The notes under the pieces are model-generated. The model did no database searches, was not told where the DNA came from, and saw only the letters and a list, made by a program, of their open reading frames with translations. The position numbers and the translations under genes were made by a program. This document shows, piece after piece, positions 43,294 through 52,525 of a stretch of DNA of 64,000 nucleotides; positions within the stretch are counted from its first letter, which is position 1, and every line of letters begins with the position of its first letter. Source of the stretch: DAOUJI01 sp965197415 (GTDB taxonomy: Bacteria; Chloroflexota; Dehalococcoidia; Lucifugimonadales; JAGWBF01); assembly GCA_965197415.1 (NCBI GenBank), contig OZ240207.1, forward strand, positions 2,914,001 to 2,978,000. Direction: 5' to 3'.

Positions 43294-44379
43294 CTAGTCG
43301 AACATTATGACGCTTCGGGCGACGCGCCCGTTCTTCATGTCGTCGAAGGCTTTGTTGATGTCCTCGATGGGCAGCCGCTGGGTCACCATCTCGTCCAGCT
43401 TCAGACGCCCCTGCTTGTAGAACTCGATGTACCTGGGCATGTCAATCCGGAACCGGTTGGAACCCATGCTGCTGCCCTGAATCCTCCGCTCCCTCAGCAA
43501 CGATGGGCCGTCCAACTCCACTTTCTGACCCTGAGGTATCATGCCCATAACGGTGGCGACGGCGCCGGGTTTGAGCATTTCATAAGCTTGTTCGGCGGTG
43601 CGCTTGGTCCCGATGGCCTCGAAGGAGTAGTCTACGCCCTCTCCGGTCAGCGCCAGGACCTTTTCCACCGTGTCGCCCGTGGAAGCGTCCACCACGTCGG
43701 TGGCGCCAAGTTCCCTGGCCAACGCGAGCTTCTCCTCCACCGTGTCGATGGCGATGATGCGGCCGGCGCCTGCGATAAGAGCGCCCTGCATACAGGACAG
43801 CCCCACGCCGCCGCAACCCAGGATGGCCACCGTTGAACCGGGCTCCACCCTGGCGGTCCGCAGGGCGGCCCCCAGTCCGGTGGTTGTGCCGCAGCCTATG
43901 AGCGCCATAGGCTCAAAGGGCACGCTCTTGTCCTCGACTTTGACTAGAGAACTCTCATGCACAAGCATCTGCTCGGCAAATGTGGACAGATTCGTGTACT
44001 GATGAATCAGCCCCCCGTTCTGGCTCAAGCGGGGCGGCTGGTCGTCAGACCGGGCAGCGTGCGTCCTGTGGCAGAGATTGGGGCGTCCGCCCATGCAGTA
44101 GTCGCATTTGCCGCAGAAGGCGGAGAGACAGGCGATCACGTGGTCTCCCGGCTTCACGTAATCGACTCCAGGGCCGACTTTCTCGACTATGCCTGCGCCT
44201 TCGTGGCCCAGCACACAGGGCATGGGCATGGTCCATAGACCCTCCACAAAGTGGAAGTCGCTGTGGCACACGCCGGTGGCCATTGTCTTCAACAGCACCT
44301 CGTCGGCTCTGGGTTCGTCCACGTCCACCTGTTCGACGGTCACGGGTATATACGGCTCTCGGAGCATTACTCCCTTCAT
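43294..44379 (-). CDS. Zinc-dependent alcohol dehydrogenase (class III-like)
   Basis: 361 residues of the MDR family. Catalytic zinc ligands Cys38 (GVCHSD), His59/Glu60 (GHEGAGIVEKVG); structural zinc cysteines 89, 92, 95 and 103 (FCGKCDYC...NLC). NAD-binding ILGCGGVGLSCMQGA with IAIDTVEEKL. The sequence resembles alcohol dehydrogenases often called class III or NDMA-type. ATG at 44379 follows AAGGAGG; the reading frame extends upstream without homology. It lies upstream (in its direction, after) an inverted repeat. Substrate unknown. Confidence 0.9.
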   Translation of the reverse strand: MKGVMLREPYIPVTVEQVDVDEPRADEVLLKTMATGVCHSDFHFVEGLWTMPMPCVLGHEGAGIVEKVGPGVDYVKPGDHVIACLSAFCGKCDYCMGGRPNLCHRTHAARSDDQPPRLSQNGGLIHQYTNLSTFAEQMLVHESSLVKVEDKSVPFEPMALIGCGTTTGLGAALRTARVEPGSTVAILGCGGVGLSCMQGALIAGAGRIIAIDTVEEKLALARELGATDVVDASTGDTVEKVLALTGEGVDYSFEAIGTKRTAEQAYEMLKPGAVATVMGMIPQGQKVELDGPSLLRERRIQGSSMGSNRFRIDMPRYIEFYKQGRLKLDEMVTQRLPIEDINKAFDDMKNGRVARSVIMFD

Positions 44380-44503
44380 TTCGGCCTCCTTACATGCTAG
44401 ATAGGTTGATTTCCAACGGGGAACCGTGGTGGCTGCAATATTAGCAACGGCGACTCCAAGGGTCAAACTCGGTCCCTTACAGGCCGAAGGCGTTTCGTTC
44501 TCC

Positions 44504-44631
44504 TGTCATTCTGAACGCAGCGGAGCGGAGTGAAGAATCTAGGAGCCTTTATTAGAACCTTCTATGGATTCCGGAGGATGGTTGTAGGCAAGGAGTTTAG
44601 ATTCTTCTTCGCTGCGCTCCTCAGAATGACA
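44504..44631. repeat. Dispersed inverted repeat, copy 2
   Basis: Left arm 44504-44540 (TGTCATTCTGAACG...GAAGAATCT) and right arm 44599-44631 (AGATTCTTCTTCG...CAGAATGACA) form an imperfect inverted repeat. Its outer sequence (TGTCATTC, GAATCT) matches the repeat at 25541-25697. It lies between two minus-strand genes. Confidence 0.75.
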
Positions 44632-44646
44632 CATAAAGACCCCGCC

Positions 44647-46254
44647 CTACAGACCGGGGATATAGATAGCCCCTTCCGTGTACAGGGTCTTGAGGGTTGC
44701 GAGGGATGCCGACCTGATTTCGGGCGACTGGGCTTGTGGACCCAGGCTGGCCACGGTCTCGGCAAAGGTCGCTTTTCCCTCAAGCCTGGACACCAGCAGT
44801 GCCACGAATCCGCTGACCGGGACGCCTTCCGTTCTCGCTGGCGTGGTCAGCACGTGGCCCCAGACGTATTCGCCCTGGCCGATGACCGGCTTCCTAAGCG
44901 CCTGCGTGCCCTGTGACCTGGCCGGCCTGGACTCCCACAGAAAACGCTCCGGCACGGCGTCGGCCAGGCCTTTTCTCCGGGCCAAGTCCACCTCCAGATT
45001 GTTCACTCCTTCCAGGAAGTCTGGAGGAGCCTGGCCGCTGTTGATGACCGCCCGTTCATATCCCCTGGGCGACTGTCCGGCCACTGTTCTTATGAACGAC
45101 TCCCTGGGACTGGAGTCCTTGTACCGGGAGATGCGTCGGGCTTCCCAGAAATAGGAGTCCGCGGAGCGGTTGCTGGAGTAGAAGAGGCGGGCCAGCTCCC
45201 GGAACTGCACGTACTCGTTGTGGTAGGTCTCCTCGTAGGCCAGGGCGGCGGGAGCGACTATGTCGCCGCCCTTGAGGGCCGTGGTGACGTAGGCGGCGCC
45301 CAGCACTCCGGACATCAATGCGAGGTGCACCCCCGAAGAGAAGAGGGGGTCCACGAAACATCCTGCATCTCCGGCTAGGACGAACCCGTCGCCCACTAGC
45401 CGTTCTGAGTCGTATGACCAGTCACGCACGACGGAAGGCCCTGCGGCCATGGCTGCGCCTTGCAGCATACGAGCTGTGTATTGGGAGCGCCGAATCTGTT
45501 CGTTCAGGAAGTCCAATGCACCAAGGCCAGTGATTCCCGTCTGTCCGATGGCGCTGTCCACCACTGCTCCCACGCTGGTCAGTCCGTTGTGCAGCGGTAT
45601 GGACCAGAGCCATCCCTGGTCATAGGACTCGATGAAGATGTTGTTTTCGTCGGGGGAAGGAAGGGCCTGGGCGCCCCTGAAGTAGGCGTATACGGCCAGG
45701 TTCTTGAAGAAGTCGTCCCAGCGTCGCAGACCAAGTCGGCGCCCGACGAGGCCCGCCTGCCCGGTGGCGTCGATGACGTACTCGGCCCGCGCCTCCTGCT
45801 GGGACGAGTCTTCCGAAGTGAATCGGACCCCGACGACCTTGTCGCCGTCGAAAATCAAGTCGGTAACCTGGTGGCCCTCACGCACGTCGACGCCCCATTC
45901 CCGGCAGTTCTCCAAAAGAATTTGGTCGAACCGGGGTCTCCATACCTGGTAGGAGTGGGGATGTCTGGTGTTGGTCTCCTTAAAGCGCCATGTCCAGGGT
46001 GTTGTCTGGGAGCCCCAGACCATCGTGGCGCCCCACTTTGGCAGGAACCCTTCCCGTTCGATGGCAGGCATCACCCCCAGCTCTTCCAACACGGGAATAG
46101 AGGCGGGAAGCAGGGATTCGCCCACGTGGTCTCTGGGGAACCTGGCGCGCTCCAACAGCAGAACGCGAACGCCTTGGCGGGTGAGCATCGTGGCGGCTGA
46201 ACTGCCTGCAGGGCCGCCGCCAACAACGATTACGTCCGGGGACGGAGGGGGCAT
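44647..46254 (-). CDS. Flavin-dependent halogenase-like oxidoreductase
   Basis: 535 residues. FAD-binding GGGPAGSSAATMLTRQG is near residue 12-28, and FVLAGDAGCFVDPLFSSGVHLA is the second FAD motif. It contains GWLWSIP (214-220), which is the WxWxIP motif that distinguishes flavin-dependent halogenases from monooxygenases, and a Lys at 73 (FLPKWGATMVWG) in the position of the catalytic Lys. A C-terminal extension of about 120 residues follows the core, as in CmlS-type enzymes acting on carrier-bound substrates. No halogenation has been shown; a geranylgeranyl-reductase-like activity is the alternative. It sits 9 bases after the NotI-like gene. Confidence 0.75.
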   Translation of the reverse strand: MPPPSPDVIVVGGGPAGSSAATMLTRQGVRVLLLERARFPRDHVGESLLPASIPVLEELGVMPAIEREGFLPKWGATMVWGSQTTPWTWRFKETNTRHPHSYQVWRPRFDQILLENCREWGVDVREGHQVTDLIFDGDKVVGVRFTSEDSSQQEARAEYVIDATGQAGLVGRRLGLRRWDDFFKNLAVYAYFRGAQALPSPDENNIFIESYDQGWLWSIPLHNGLTSVGAVVDSAIGQTGITGLGALDFLNEQIRRSQYTARMLQGAAMAAGPSVVRDWSYDSERLVGDGFVLAGDAGCFVDPLFSSGVHLALMSGVLGAAYVTTALKGGDIVAPAALAYEETYHNEYVQFRELARLFYSSNRSADSYFWEARRISRYKDSSPRESFIRTVAGQSPRGYERAVINSGQAPPDFLEGVNNLEVDLARRKGLADAVPERFLWESRPARSQGTQALRKPVIGQGEYVWGHVLTTPARTEGVPVSGFVALLVSRLEGKATFAETVASLGPQAQSPEIRSASLATLKTLYTEGAIYIPGL

Positions 46255-46263
46255 TGGATGGCT

Positions 46264-47139
46264 CTACCTCGTGGCACTCAGCTTAGACCGTATGCCGTCC
46301 TCGAACTCGGTCAGTGTCACGGGGTAACCGCCGGTTAGTTCCTCCGTTGCCCGTTCCAACGTTGTAACGTGGACCTTGTCTCGAACCAATCGAAAGCGTC
46401 TGCCACGGTCAGCCTCTTCAAAATCGACGGTAAACCAAGCTATGTCGCCACTAGAAAGATCATCGACTTCTTCCATTTTCCCTAATGATGCGAAGAAGCG
46501 CTTATCGATCACAACTGCCATCTTCTTTCCCCATCGCCGAAGCGTGGGCACCTTTGTCTGCAACTGAGGCATCAATCTCTTTGGCCCACTGCTCCTATAG
46601 TCCGGCCTGCGTATCTGGTCTGGGAATGGAGGTCCGTCGCCTTCAAATGCTCTGATGTTGCGAAACTCGGCATCCATGCCCCTGCCCGAAAAATAAACCG
46701 CTTGAATCTCCAGAGCGCACCAATCCAACGGCGCAGAGGGATTTTCCTGATGCGCCAGCACCATGTCTATCCGCCCCACATGGGCGCCGCCGTTTTCAGC
46801 TTTAAGGAAGCCGATCTCGGTTGCGGTGTCAGGTGTTGGAGTCCCCAGAATGGTCTGACCGACCCACTGAAATATCGTCATCTCCTCTTCAAACCGGCGA
46901 GGGCAGAGCGTCCTTAGCCCGTCGTCTCCACCCGACGCGGGGACAGCAACACCACCATTATCTTCGTACAGCCGAAACGAGCAAACACCGCCCTTCTTGG
47001 TGCAGGAGCCTCCATTCATTCTGAAGGGACAAGGTTGAGGACCTGCCGTTTCGGAATATGCAAGCCTCTCATCAGATTTCAGTCCAAGATAAGAGTATCC
47101 GTACCATTCTCCTATTCCGAAACGGCGAGTTCGGTTCAC
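46264..47139 (-). CDS. NotI-family type II restriction endonuclease
   Basis: 291 residues resembling the NotI endonuclease family. Four cysteines in the N-terminal part (Cys37, 46, 53 and 79, in CPFR, GSC, GVC and LCPRRF) match the iron-binding Cys4 site of NotI. The nuclease core has Asp125 in VGRIDMVLA and Glu144-x-Gln146 in ALEIQAVYF, the D...ExQ variant of PD-(D/E)xK. GTG start overlaps the methylase stop by four bases (GTGA), as in a coupled restriction-modification pair. The partner is an adenine methylase, so the recognition site must contain A and differ from that of NotI (GCGGCCGC). Confidence 0.8.
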   Translation of the reverse strand: MNRTRRFGIGEWYGYSYLGLKSDERLAYSETAGPQPCPFRMNGGSCTKKGGVCSFRLYEDNGGVAVPASGGDDGLRTLCPRRFEEEMTIFQWVGQTILGTPTPDTATEIGFLKAENGGAHVGRIDMVLAHQENPSAPLDWCALEIQAVYFSGRGMDAEFRNIRAFEGDGPPFPDQIRRPDYRSSGPKRLMPQLQTKVPTLRRWGKKMAVVIDKRFFASLGKMEEVDDLSSGDIAWFTVDFEEADRGRRFRLVRDKVHVTTLERATEELTGGYPVTLTEFEDGIRSKLSATR

Positions 47140-48032
47140 GCCGATAACTCGCTTGACGTGATCAGGAGTTCATACAACAGGTCGTGGTGCGTGTTCTTCA
47201 TGGGGACCTTTGCTAGACGGAACCCGTGTCTCCGCGCCATGTGGATGATTTCAGCGCTCTCGTCGTACGTCATCATGAAGGGTGCTTTGGCCGTGGCAAT
47301 GCGCTCGAATAGGTCTTCGTGGTTGACTTCGTAATGGTTGTAGAGACGTCTTCCGGCGCGCTTTCCGGCAGCTGTGTACGGAGGGTCTATGAAGAAAGCG
47401 GCTTTTCGATTGTTCTTGCTCAGGTCGATGAGAGTCATGCCGTCGCCTTGGAAGAAATCGAATCGGTCTGCGTAGGCGCCGATGGCACGGATGCGGGCGG
47501 CCAGTGTCTTGGCGTACCAGCGAGATGCGATTCCGGCCCCATTCTCTCCCTCTTTCATTATCGAGGCCCCTTTGGCCAGAATGCCCCCGCGACTGATCCG
47601 GTTTCGAACCAACGTGTTGAACGCGGCGTCTACGTTGTTTTCAGTGGATTCGACGAGCGCAGCCTGTACATTTTCTCGGGTCGGTCGAAACGTTTCGACT
47701 CGCTGCGCCAATTGTTCGGGATGGTCTAGGATGCAGTTCCACAGGCATCCGATATCCGTGTCTTTTTCGCATAGCACCGCACGGTCCGCCAGCCCTTCCA
47801 TAACAGCCGTCAGAGACGCAATGGCGCCGCCAGCGAAGGGCTCCACAAACAATTCGGGGCGAGGATCGAAACTCGCCAACCATCTTCGAATCTGGGGTAC
47901 AAGCCAGGTTTTGCCTCCCGGATAACGGAGAGGGCTCCGCTGAGGCACGGAGGAGACGTTTACGATACTATCCGACAGTGAGGGGACCGCGTCTAAGGTG
48001 ACCTCTGTTTCAACCCCGAGAAGGCCGTCCAT
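47136..48032 (-). CDS. D12-class (Dam-like) adenine-specific DNA methyltransferase
   Basis: 298 residues. SAM-binding FVEPFAGGAIAS (62-72), catalytic DPPY at 216-219 (FFIDPPYTAAGKRAG) and the N-terminal RSPLRYPGGKTWLVPQI identify D12-class N6-adenine methylases such as Dam and M.EcoRV. It should protect the host at the site cut by the NotI-like nuclease, whose gene it overlaps. N-terminal 30 residues before the conserved SPLRYPGGK are extra, so the true start may be a little downstream. Confidence 0.85.
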   Translation of the reverse strand: MDGLLGVETEVTLDAVPSLSDSIVNVSSVPQRSPLRYPGGKTWLVPQIRRWLASFDPRPELFVEPFAGGAIASLTAVMEGLADRAVLCEKDTDIGCLWNCILDHPEQLAQRVETFRPTRENVQAALVESTENNVDAAFNTLVRNRISRGGILAKGASIMKEGENGAGIASRWYAKTLAARIRAIGAYADRFDFFQGDGMTLIDLSKNNRKAAFFIDPPYTAAGKRAGRRLYNHYEVNHEDLFERIATAKAPFMMTYDESAEIIHMARRHGFRLAKVPMKNTHHDLLYELLITSSELSA

Positions 48033-48114
48033 GCTTATGGGAACCGCGATTCCGTTGCCGCGGACCTTAGAGCCTGTCTTATGTTTAATGCTCGTAGGAA
48101 CTCCTCACTTGGCG

Positions 48115-48369
48115 TCAGACGATACTGAATCGGAAGGTCGTCGTCGAACCTAGGGAAGGACCCTTTCTGTCCAGAAGCGTCGCGCCTGCCTGTGTCTGAA
48201 ACTTACGTCCTACGAGTACCTGGCACACGTTAGGATGGTCGTTTTTCAGCCCCAGGGCATTATGACCGTTCCCGGCCCGAAAAGTCACTATCGTGTTGTC
48301 AGTCTTCCGGGCGTCCTCAGTCTTCTGGCACAGCCAATGGCGAATTCGCTCTGCATCACCGGCGGGCAT
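48115..48369 (-). CDS. 84-residue protein beside the restriction-modification genes
   Basis: 84 residues, MPAGDAERIRHWL at the start, then DNTIVTFRAGNGHNALGLKN and a C-terminal GPSLGSTTTFRFSIV. The pattern looks like a compact winged-helix-like domain (helix, helix, beta hairpin), and similar short proteins occur near restriction or plasmid genes, but I do not recognise a named family. It precedes the methylase gene by 82 bases on the same strand and could be a controller protein. Inference only. Confidence 0.5.
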   Translation of the reverse strand: MPAGDAERIRHWLCQKTEDARKTDNTIVTFRAGNGHNALGLKNDHPNVCQVLVGRKFQTQAGATLLDRKGPSLGSTTTFRFSIV

Positions 48370-48383
48370 TGCACGAAGCCGCT

Positions 48384-49616
48384 TTAGTCCGCGCCCGCCG
48401 TTATGGGTTGGTTGGTGGCGGGGTCCACCTCGAAGGGGCTTGACAGGCCCAACTCATCGCCCATTTCCCGGACAGCCGGAATGACCTCTTCTCCCATGAG
48501 CCGTAGGGAGCGCATCTGGTCCTCGTGGGTCATGGCCCCGTCGCCGTCCCAGAAGAAGACGCTGCCGGGACGCAGGAACTCCAGGACGTGGCGTATCTTG
48601 GGCAGAATGGTCTTCGGGGTGCCTGTGATTATGGTGTAGTCCCCGATCTGGTCCTCGAAGTCCCGTCGGTTGGTGCCAAAGCGGCCCACCGGCCCGAAGG
48701 TGGAAGCCTCCAACCTCTTGGACCTGCGCGAGGTGTGGCCGGGCAGGTTCATGATAGCGGGGTTCACGGCGCCCTCGTTGCCCGACAGGAATGGATTGCT
48801 GACTCCGGACAGGTACTTGCGCCCCACCTCGTCAGCCTTCTCCTCCGTCTCGTCCACGTGGACCTTCCACAGATAGGCCACGTTCTGAGTGCCCGATTCG
48901 TAGCCCGCCTCGGCGGCGGTGTCGTGGTAAAGCTGGAATGCATCTTTTGTGGGTTCCAGCTTGGTGGCCAGCAGGACCAATGGATAGGCGTGCTGGGCGG
49001 ACCAGGTGACCGTTTCCACGCTCACAGTGGACGGTATCCAGATGGGCGGGTGGGGTTGCTGATAGGGCCGTGCCCAAGGGTTTACGTAACGGTACTGGTA
49101 GTGCTTGCCCTCCCAGCGGAAGGGGCCGGGCTCGCTCCAGGCCTTGATAAGGAAGTCGTGGGCTTCCTCGAAACGCTCCCGGTTGTAGTGGGGCGGCGCG
49201 TTGTGGGAGATGCTCTCCCGGCCTCCGCCGCGGACGAACCCTGAGACGAGCCTGCCGTAAGAAATCATGTCAATCATGGCCAGCTGCTCGGCCAGCCACA
49301 GAGGGTCGTCCCATATAGGCAGGATGTTGCCCAGGATGATTATCTTGACCTTGTTGGTTACCCTGGCCAGGATGGAAGCGCCCACGTTGGTGACGCCCTG
49401 CATGCAGAAGGGAGTGGAGTGGTGCTCGTTGAGCATCAGGGCGTCGAAGCCCATCTCTTCTGCGTATATCTTTTCGTCGATATAGCGGTTGTACAGATTG
49501 GCGCCGACGTTGGGGTCATAGAGCTGGTTGCTTATGGCCATGTCGGTCTGCTGGGTGCCCATGAGTCCGGTTGTATTGTCCTGCCAGGGCTGTTCCGTGA
49601 AATGGCCTATAAGCAT
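48384..49616 (-). CDS. Luciferase-like flavin monooxygenase, tandem copy 3
   Basis: 410 residues, LLM-class flavin-dependent monooxygenase. Shared marks with the next two genes: MLIGHFTEQPWQD start, GFDALMLNEHHSTPFCMQGV, ILGNILPIWDDPLWLAEQLAMIDM, GRLVSGFVRGGGRES, and PHPPIWIPSTVSVETV. The Mg-flavin beta/alpha barrel uses reduced FMN or F420 to insert oxygen. In SAR202-type Chloroflexota such enzymes are proposed to attack recalcitrant organics; substrate unknown. ATG at 49616 with GGAG upstream; the open frame above it is not conserved. Last in a three-gene operon. Confidence 0.9.
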   Translation of the reverse strand: MLIGHFTEQPWQDNTTGLMGTQQTDMAISNQLYDPNVGANLYNRYIDEKIYAEEMGFDALMLNEHHSTPFCMQGVTNVGASILARVTNKVKIIILGNILPIWDDPLWLAEQLAMIDMISYGRLVSGFVRGGGRESISHNAPPHYNRERFEEAHDFLIKAWSEPGPFRWEGKHYQYRYVNPWARPYQQPHPPIWIPSTVSVETVTWSAQHAYPLVLLATKLEPTKDAFQLYHDTAAEAGYESGTQNVAYLWKVHVDETEEKADEVGRKYLSGVSNPFLSGNEGAVNPAIMNLPGHTSRRSKRLEASTFGPVGRFGTNRRDFEDQIGDYTIITGTPKTILPKIRHVLEFLRPGSVFFWDGDGAMTHEDQMRSLRLMGEEVIPAVREMGDELGLSSPFEVDPATNQPITAGAD

Positions 49617-49657
49617 TTCAGACTCCTTTTCGCGGCGATGATGCGCCGGGAGGCTGT

Positions 49658-50944
49658 CTAGTCGGCCGCCGCAGCGGCCTGGACGGTGGCGCCGGTGTGT
49701 GTGTCCCGTTCCCACGGACTGTATAGTTCCAATTCCTTGCCTATCTCGTTGAGGGCGGGCAACACCTCACTCCCAAAGAGGCGCAGGCTGCGCATAGTGT
49801 CGTCGTGGTCCATGGCGCCGTCGCCGTCCCATATTACGAAACTGCCGGGCCTCAGAAACTCGAGCACGTAGCGCATCTTCTTGATGACCGTGTCGGGAGT
49901 TCCGGTGATGATGCTGTAGTCGGAGACCTGTTCTTCGTAAGGGCGGGTGTAGGAAGTAGTAGCGCGTCCTCCGGTGCGCCAGGTTGACGTCGGGTCGCCG
50001 CCAGTCTGACGGCCTAGAGGTGCGCGGGCGGCGGTGGAGAGCTGCTTGGACCCTCGGGGAGTCAACCCGGGCAGATTGGCGACTGCCGGGTTCACCTCGC
50101 CCTCGTTGCCGGCCAGGAAGGGGTTGCTGACACCTGACAGGTACTTCCTGGCGGTCTTCTCGGCCAGTTCTTCCGTCTCGTCTACGTGGACTTTCCCAAG
50201 ATATGCCACGTGCTGGGTGCCCGATTCGTAGCCCGACTCTTCAGCCGTTTTGCGGTACAGCTCGAAAGCCTCTTTGGTGGGGCCCAGTTCAGTGGCAAGT
50301 AGGCAGAGCGGGTATTGCATCTGGGCTGACCAAATCACGGTGTTGACGCTGATGGAGGACGGAATCCAGATGGGCGGGTGAGGTTTCTGGAATGGCCGCA
50401 TCCAGGGGTTAACGTATCGGTACTGGTAGTGTTGGCCCTCCCACCGGAACGGGCCGGGCTCGCTCCATGCTTTGATCAGGAAGTCGTGGGCCTCTTGGAA
50501 CCTCTCCCGGTTATAAAACGGAGGTGCGTTATGGGCTACGCTCTCCCGGCCTCCGCCGCGGACGAATCCTGAAACCAGGCGGCCGTAGGAGATCAGGTCG
50601 ATCATGGCCAGTTGCTCGGCCAGCCACAGGGGGTCGTCCCATATAGGGAGGATGTTCCCCAGGAGGATGATCTTGGCCTTCTTGGTTTGCCGGGCCAATA
50701 CGGCGGCGCCTACGTTGGTGACGCCCTGCATACAGAAGGGGGTGGAGTGGTGTTCGTTGAGCATGATGGCTCCGAATCCCATCTCCTCGGCGTATATCTT
50801 CTCGTCCAGATAGCGGTTGTACAGCTGCGCGCCCACCTTGGGGTCGTATAGCTCGTTGCTTATGCTGAGGTCGGTGGATGCGTGACCCATCAGCCCCGAC
50901 TTGGGGTCCTGCCAGGGCTGCTCAGTGAAGTAACCTACCAGCAT
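49658..50944 (-). CDS. Luciferase-like flavin monooxygenase, tandem copy 2
   Basis: 428 residues, close paralogue of the neighbours (same MLVGYFTEQPWQD, LNEHHSTPFCMQGVTNVGA and RGGGRES motifs). It differs by an insertion of about 18 residues near the C-terminal third (around GRQTGGDPTSTWRTGG), which is a different linker before TRPYEEQVSDYSIITGTPDT. Gap to copy 3 is 41 bases and to copy 1 is 52 bases, so the three are co-transcribed. A likely division of substrates after duplication. Confidence 0.9.
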   Translation of the reverse strand: MLVGYFTEQPWQDPKSGLMGHASTDLSISNELYDPKVGAQLYNRYLDEKIYAEEMGFGAIMLNEHHSTPFCMQGVTNVGAAVLARQTKKAKIILLGNILPIWDDPLWLAEQLAMIDLISYGRLVSGFVRGGGRESVAHNAPPFYNRERFQEAHDFLIKAWSEPGPFRWEGQHYQYRYVNPWMRPFQKPHPPIWIPSSISVNTVIWSAQMQYPLCLLATELGPTKEAFELYRKTAEESGYESGTQHVAYLGKVHVDETEELAEKTARKYLSGVSNPFLAGNEGEVNPAVANLPGLTPRGSKQLSTAARAPLGRQTGGDPTSTWRTGGRATTSYTRPYEEQVSDYSIITGTPDTVIKKMRYVLEFLRPGSFVIWDGDGAMDHDDTMRSLRLFGSEVLPALNEIGKELELYSPWERDTHTGATVQAAAAAD

Positions 50945-50996
50945 GTATTACACCTCTCAATGTCCATGAATACCGAGTCCCTCGGACGGCGGGTGT

Positions 50997-52268
50997 CTAG
51001 TCCGCAGCCGCCATTGCCTCCACGGTCTTGCCGGTCTGGGTGTCCCGTTCGTAAGGGCTGTAGAGTTCCAGTTCCTTGCCGATTTCCTTGACGGCTGGGA
51101 GCACTTCCTGACCGAACAGGCGCAGGCTGCGCATGGCGTCGTCGTGGTCCATGGCGCCGTCGCCGTCCCACAGGATGATGGAACCGGGCCTCAGGTATTC
51201 CAGAACGTAGCGTATTTTCTCGATGACCGTGTCCGGGGTTCCGGTGATGATGGTGTGGTCGGCGACTTGCTCCTCGTAGGGGCGCGAGTAGGAGGCCTGG
51301 TACTGTCGTCCGGCGCCGCCCAGTCCATGCTGTCTGCCCGATGGGCCGTGGGCCGCTGCTGCCAATCGCCGGGTCCTCTTGGACGTGTGGCCGGGCAGGT
51401 TGACGATGGCGGAGTTGACCGTTCCCTCGTTTCCGGCCAGGAACGGGTTGCTCACTCCGGTAAGGAACTTGCGGGAGGTCTCCTCTGCCAGCTCTTCCGT
51501 CTCGTCGACGTGCACCTTGCCCAGGTATGCCACGTGCTGGGTCCCGGCCTCGTAGCCCTCTTCCTCCGCCGTGTCGAAATAGAGCTGGAATGCCTCTTTG
51601 GTGGGTTCCAGCTGAGTGGACAGCAGGCATAGCGGATAGCGGTGCCTGGCCGTCCAGGTAACCGTTTCCACGCTGACGGTGGAGGGAATCCATATCGGCG
51701 GGTGGGGCTTCTGGTAGGGCCGTGCCCAAGGGTTTACGTAGCGGTACTGGTAGTGCTTGCCCTCCCATCGGAAGGGACCGGGATCGCTCCACGCCTTGAT
51801 CAGGAAGTCGTGGGCCTCCTCGAAACGCTCCCGGTTGTAATGGGGCGGAGCGTTGTGGGATATGCTCTCCCGGCCTCCGCCGCGCACGAATCCGGAGACG
51901 AGCCGGCCATAGGAGATCATATCAATCATGGCCAACTGCTCGGCTAGCCACAGGGGGTCGTCCCAGATCGGCAGGATGTTGCCCAGGAGTATCAGCTTGG
52001 CCTTCTTGGTCTGTCGGGCCAGTACAGCGGCGCCCACGTTGGTGACGCCCTGCATGCAGAAGGGCGTCGAGTGGTGTTCATTGAGCATGATGGCGTCGAA
52101 TCCCACCTCTTCGGCGTACACCTTCTCGTCAAGGTAGCGGTTGTACAGCGAGGCGCCGACTTGGGGGTTGTACAACTGATTGCTGATGCCGAGGTCGGCG
52201 CTGCTCGCCCCCATTAAGCCAGTGTCATGGTCCTGCCAGGGCTGTTCAGTGAAGTAGCCTATTAGCAT
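50997..52268 (-). CDS. Luciferase-like flavin monooxygenase, tandem copy 1
   Basis: 423 residues, first gene of the operon. MLIGYFTEQPWQDHDTGLMG, EHHSTPFCMQGVTNVGAAVL, ILGNILPIWDDPLWLAEQLAMIDM and RGGGRESISHNAPPHYN match the other copies, and the C-terminus has PYEEQVADHTIITGTPDTVIEKI. Strongly predicted extended -10 promoter at 52413-52421. With the hydrolase at 52526 it resembles a mono-oxygenase plus hydrolase catabolic pair. Confidence 0.9.
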   Translation of the reverse strand: MLIGYFTEQPWQDHDTGLMGASSADLGISNQLYNPQVGASLYNRYLDEKVYAEEVGFDAIMLNEHHSTPFCMQGVTNVGAAVLARQTKKAKLILLGNILPIWDDPLWLAEQLAMIDMISYGRLVSGFVRGGGRESISHNAPPHYNRERFEEAHDFLIKAWSDPGPFRWEGKHYQYRYVNPWARPYQKPHPPIWIPSTVSVETVTWTARHRYPLCLLSTQLEPTKEAFQLYFDTAEEEGYEAGTQHVAYLGKVHVDETEELAEETSRKFLTGVSNPFLAGNEGTVNSAIVNLPGHTSKRTRRLAAAAHGPSGRQHGLGGAGRQYQASYSRPYEEQVADHTIITGTPDTVIEKIRYVLEYLRPGSIILWDGDGAMDHDDAMRSLRLFGQEVLPAVKEIGKELELYSPYERDTQTGKTVEAMAAAD

Positions 52269-52412
52269 CGAGTCCTCCCGTTCAGGGAATTGCCGAGGTT
52301 AGGTTTACCTGTCGACAGATAATCGCATCCGCTCTAAGCGGTTGGAGAAGCTCAGGCTCCAGCGACTCTGTCCTGCACAATGGCTGAAGCGCTCAGCTTG
52401 AAGATTGGCGAC

Positions 52413-52421
52413 ATTATAGCA
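52413..52421 (-). promoter_or_regulatory. Extended -10 promoter of the monooxygenase operon
   Basis: On the minus strand TGCTATAAT: consensus -10 with TGn extension, about 145 bases before the first monooxygenase ATG. The leader contains a small hairpin CCGCT/AGCGG. The -35 is weak, as is allowed for this promoter class. Confidence 0.55.
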
Positions 52422-52480
52422 TACAGCCGTCTAGAGGACTGCCTCTGAAAGCCCTGTACCGCCGAGCGACCGTCATAAGT

Positions 52481-52516
52481 CTCCCTCTCCCCCTGGGAGA
52501 GGGCTGGGGTGAGGGT
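52481..52516. repeat. Inverted-pair repeat, copy A
   Basis: 35-base element CTCCCTCTCCCC(C)TGGGAGAGGG followed by CTGGGGTGAGGG. Found again inverted at 54520-54554, two mismatches in 35. It contains a short palindrome (CCCTCTCCC/GGGAGAGGG). Confidence 0.7.
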
Positions 52517-52525
52517 GTGTGAGGG

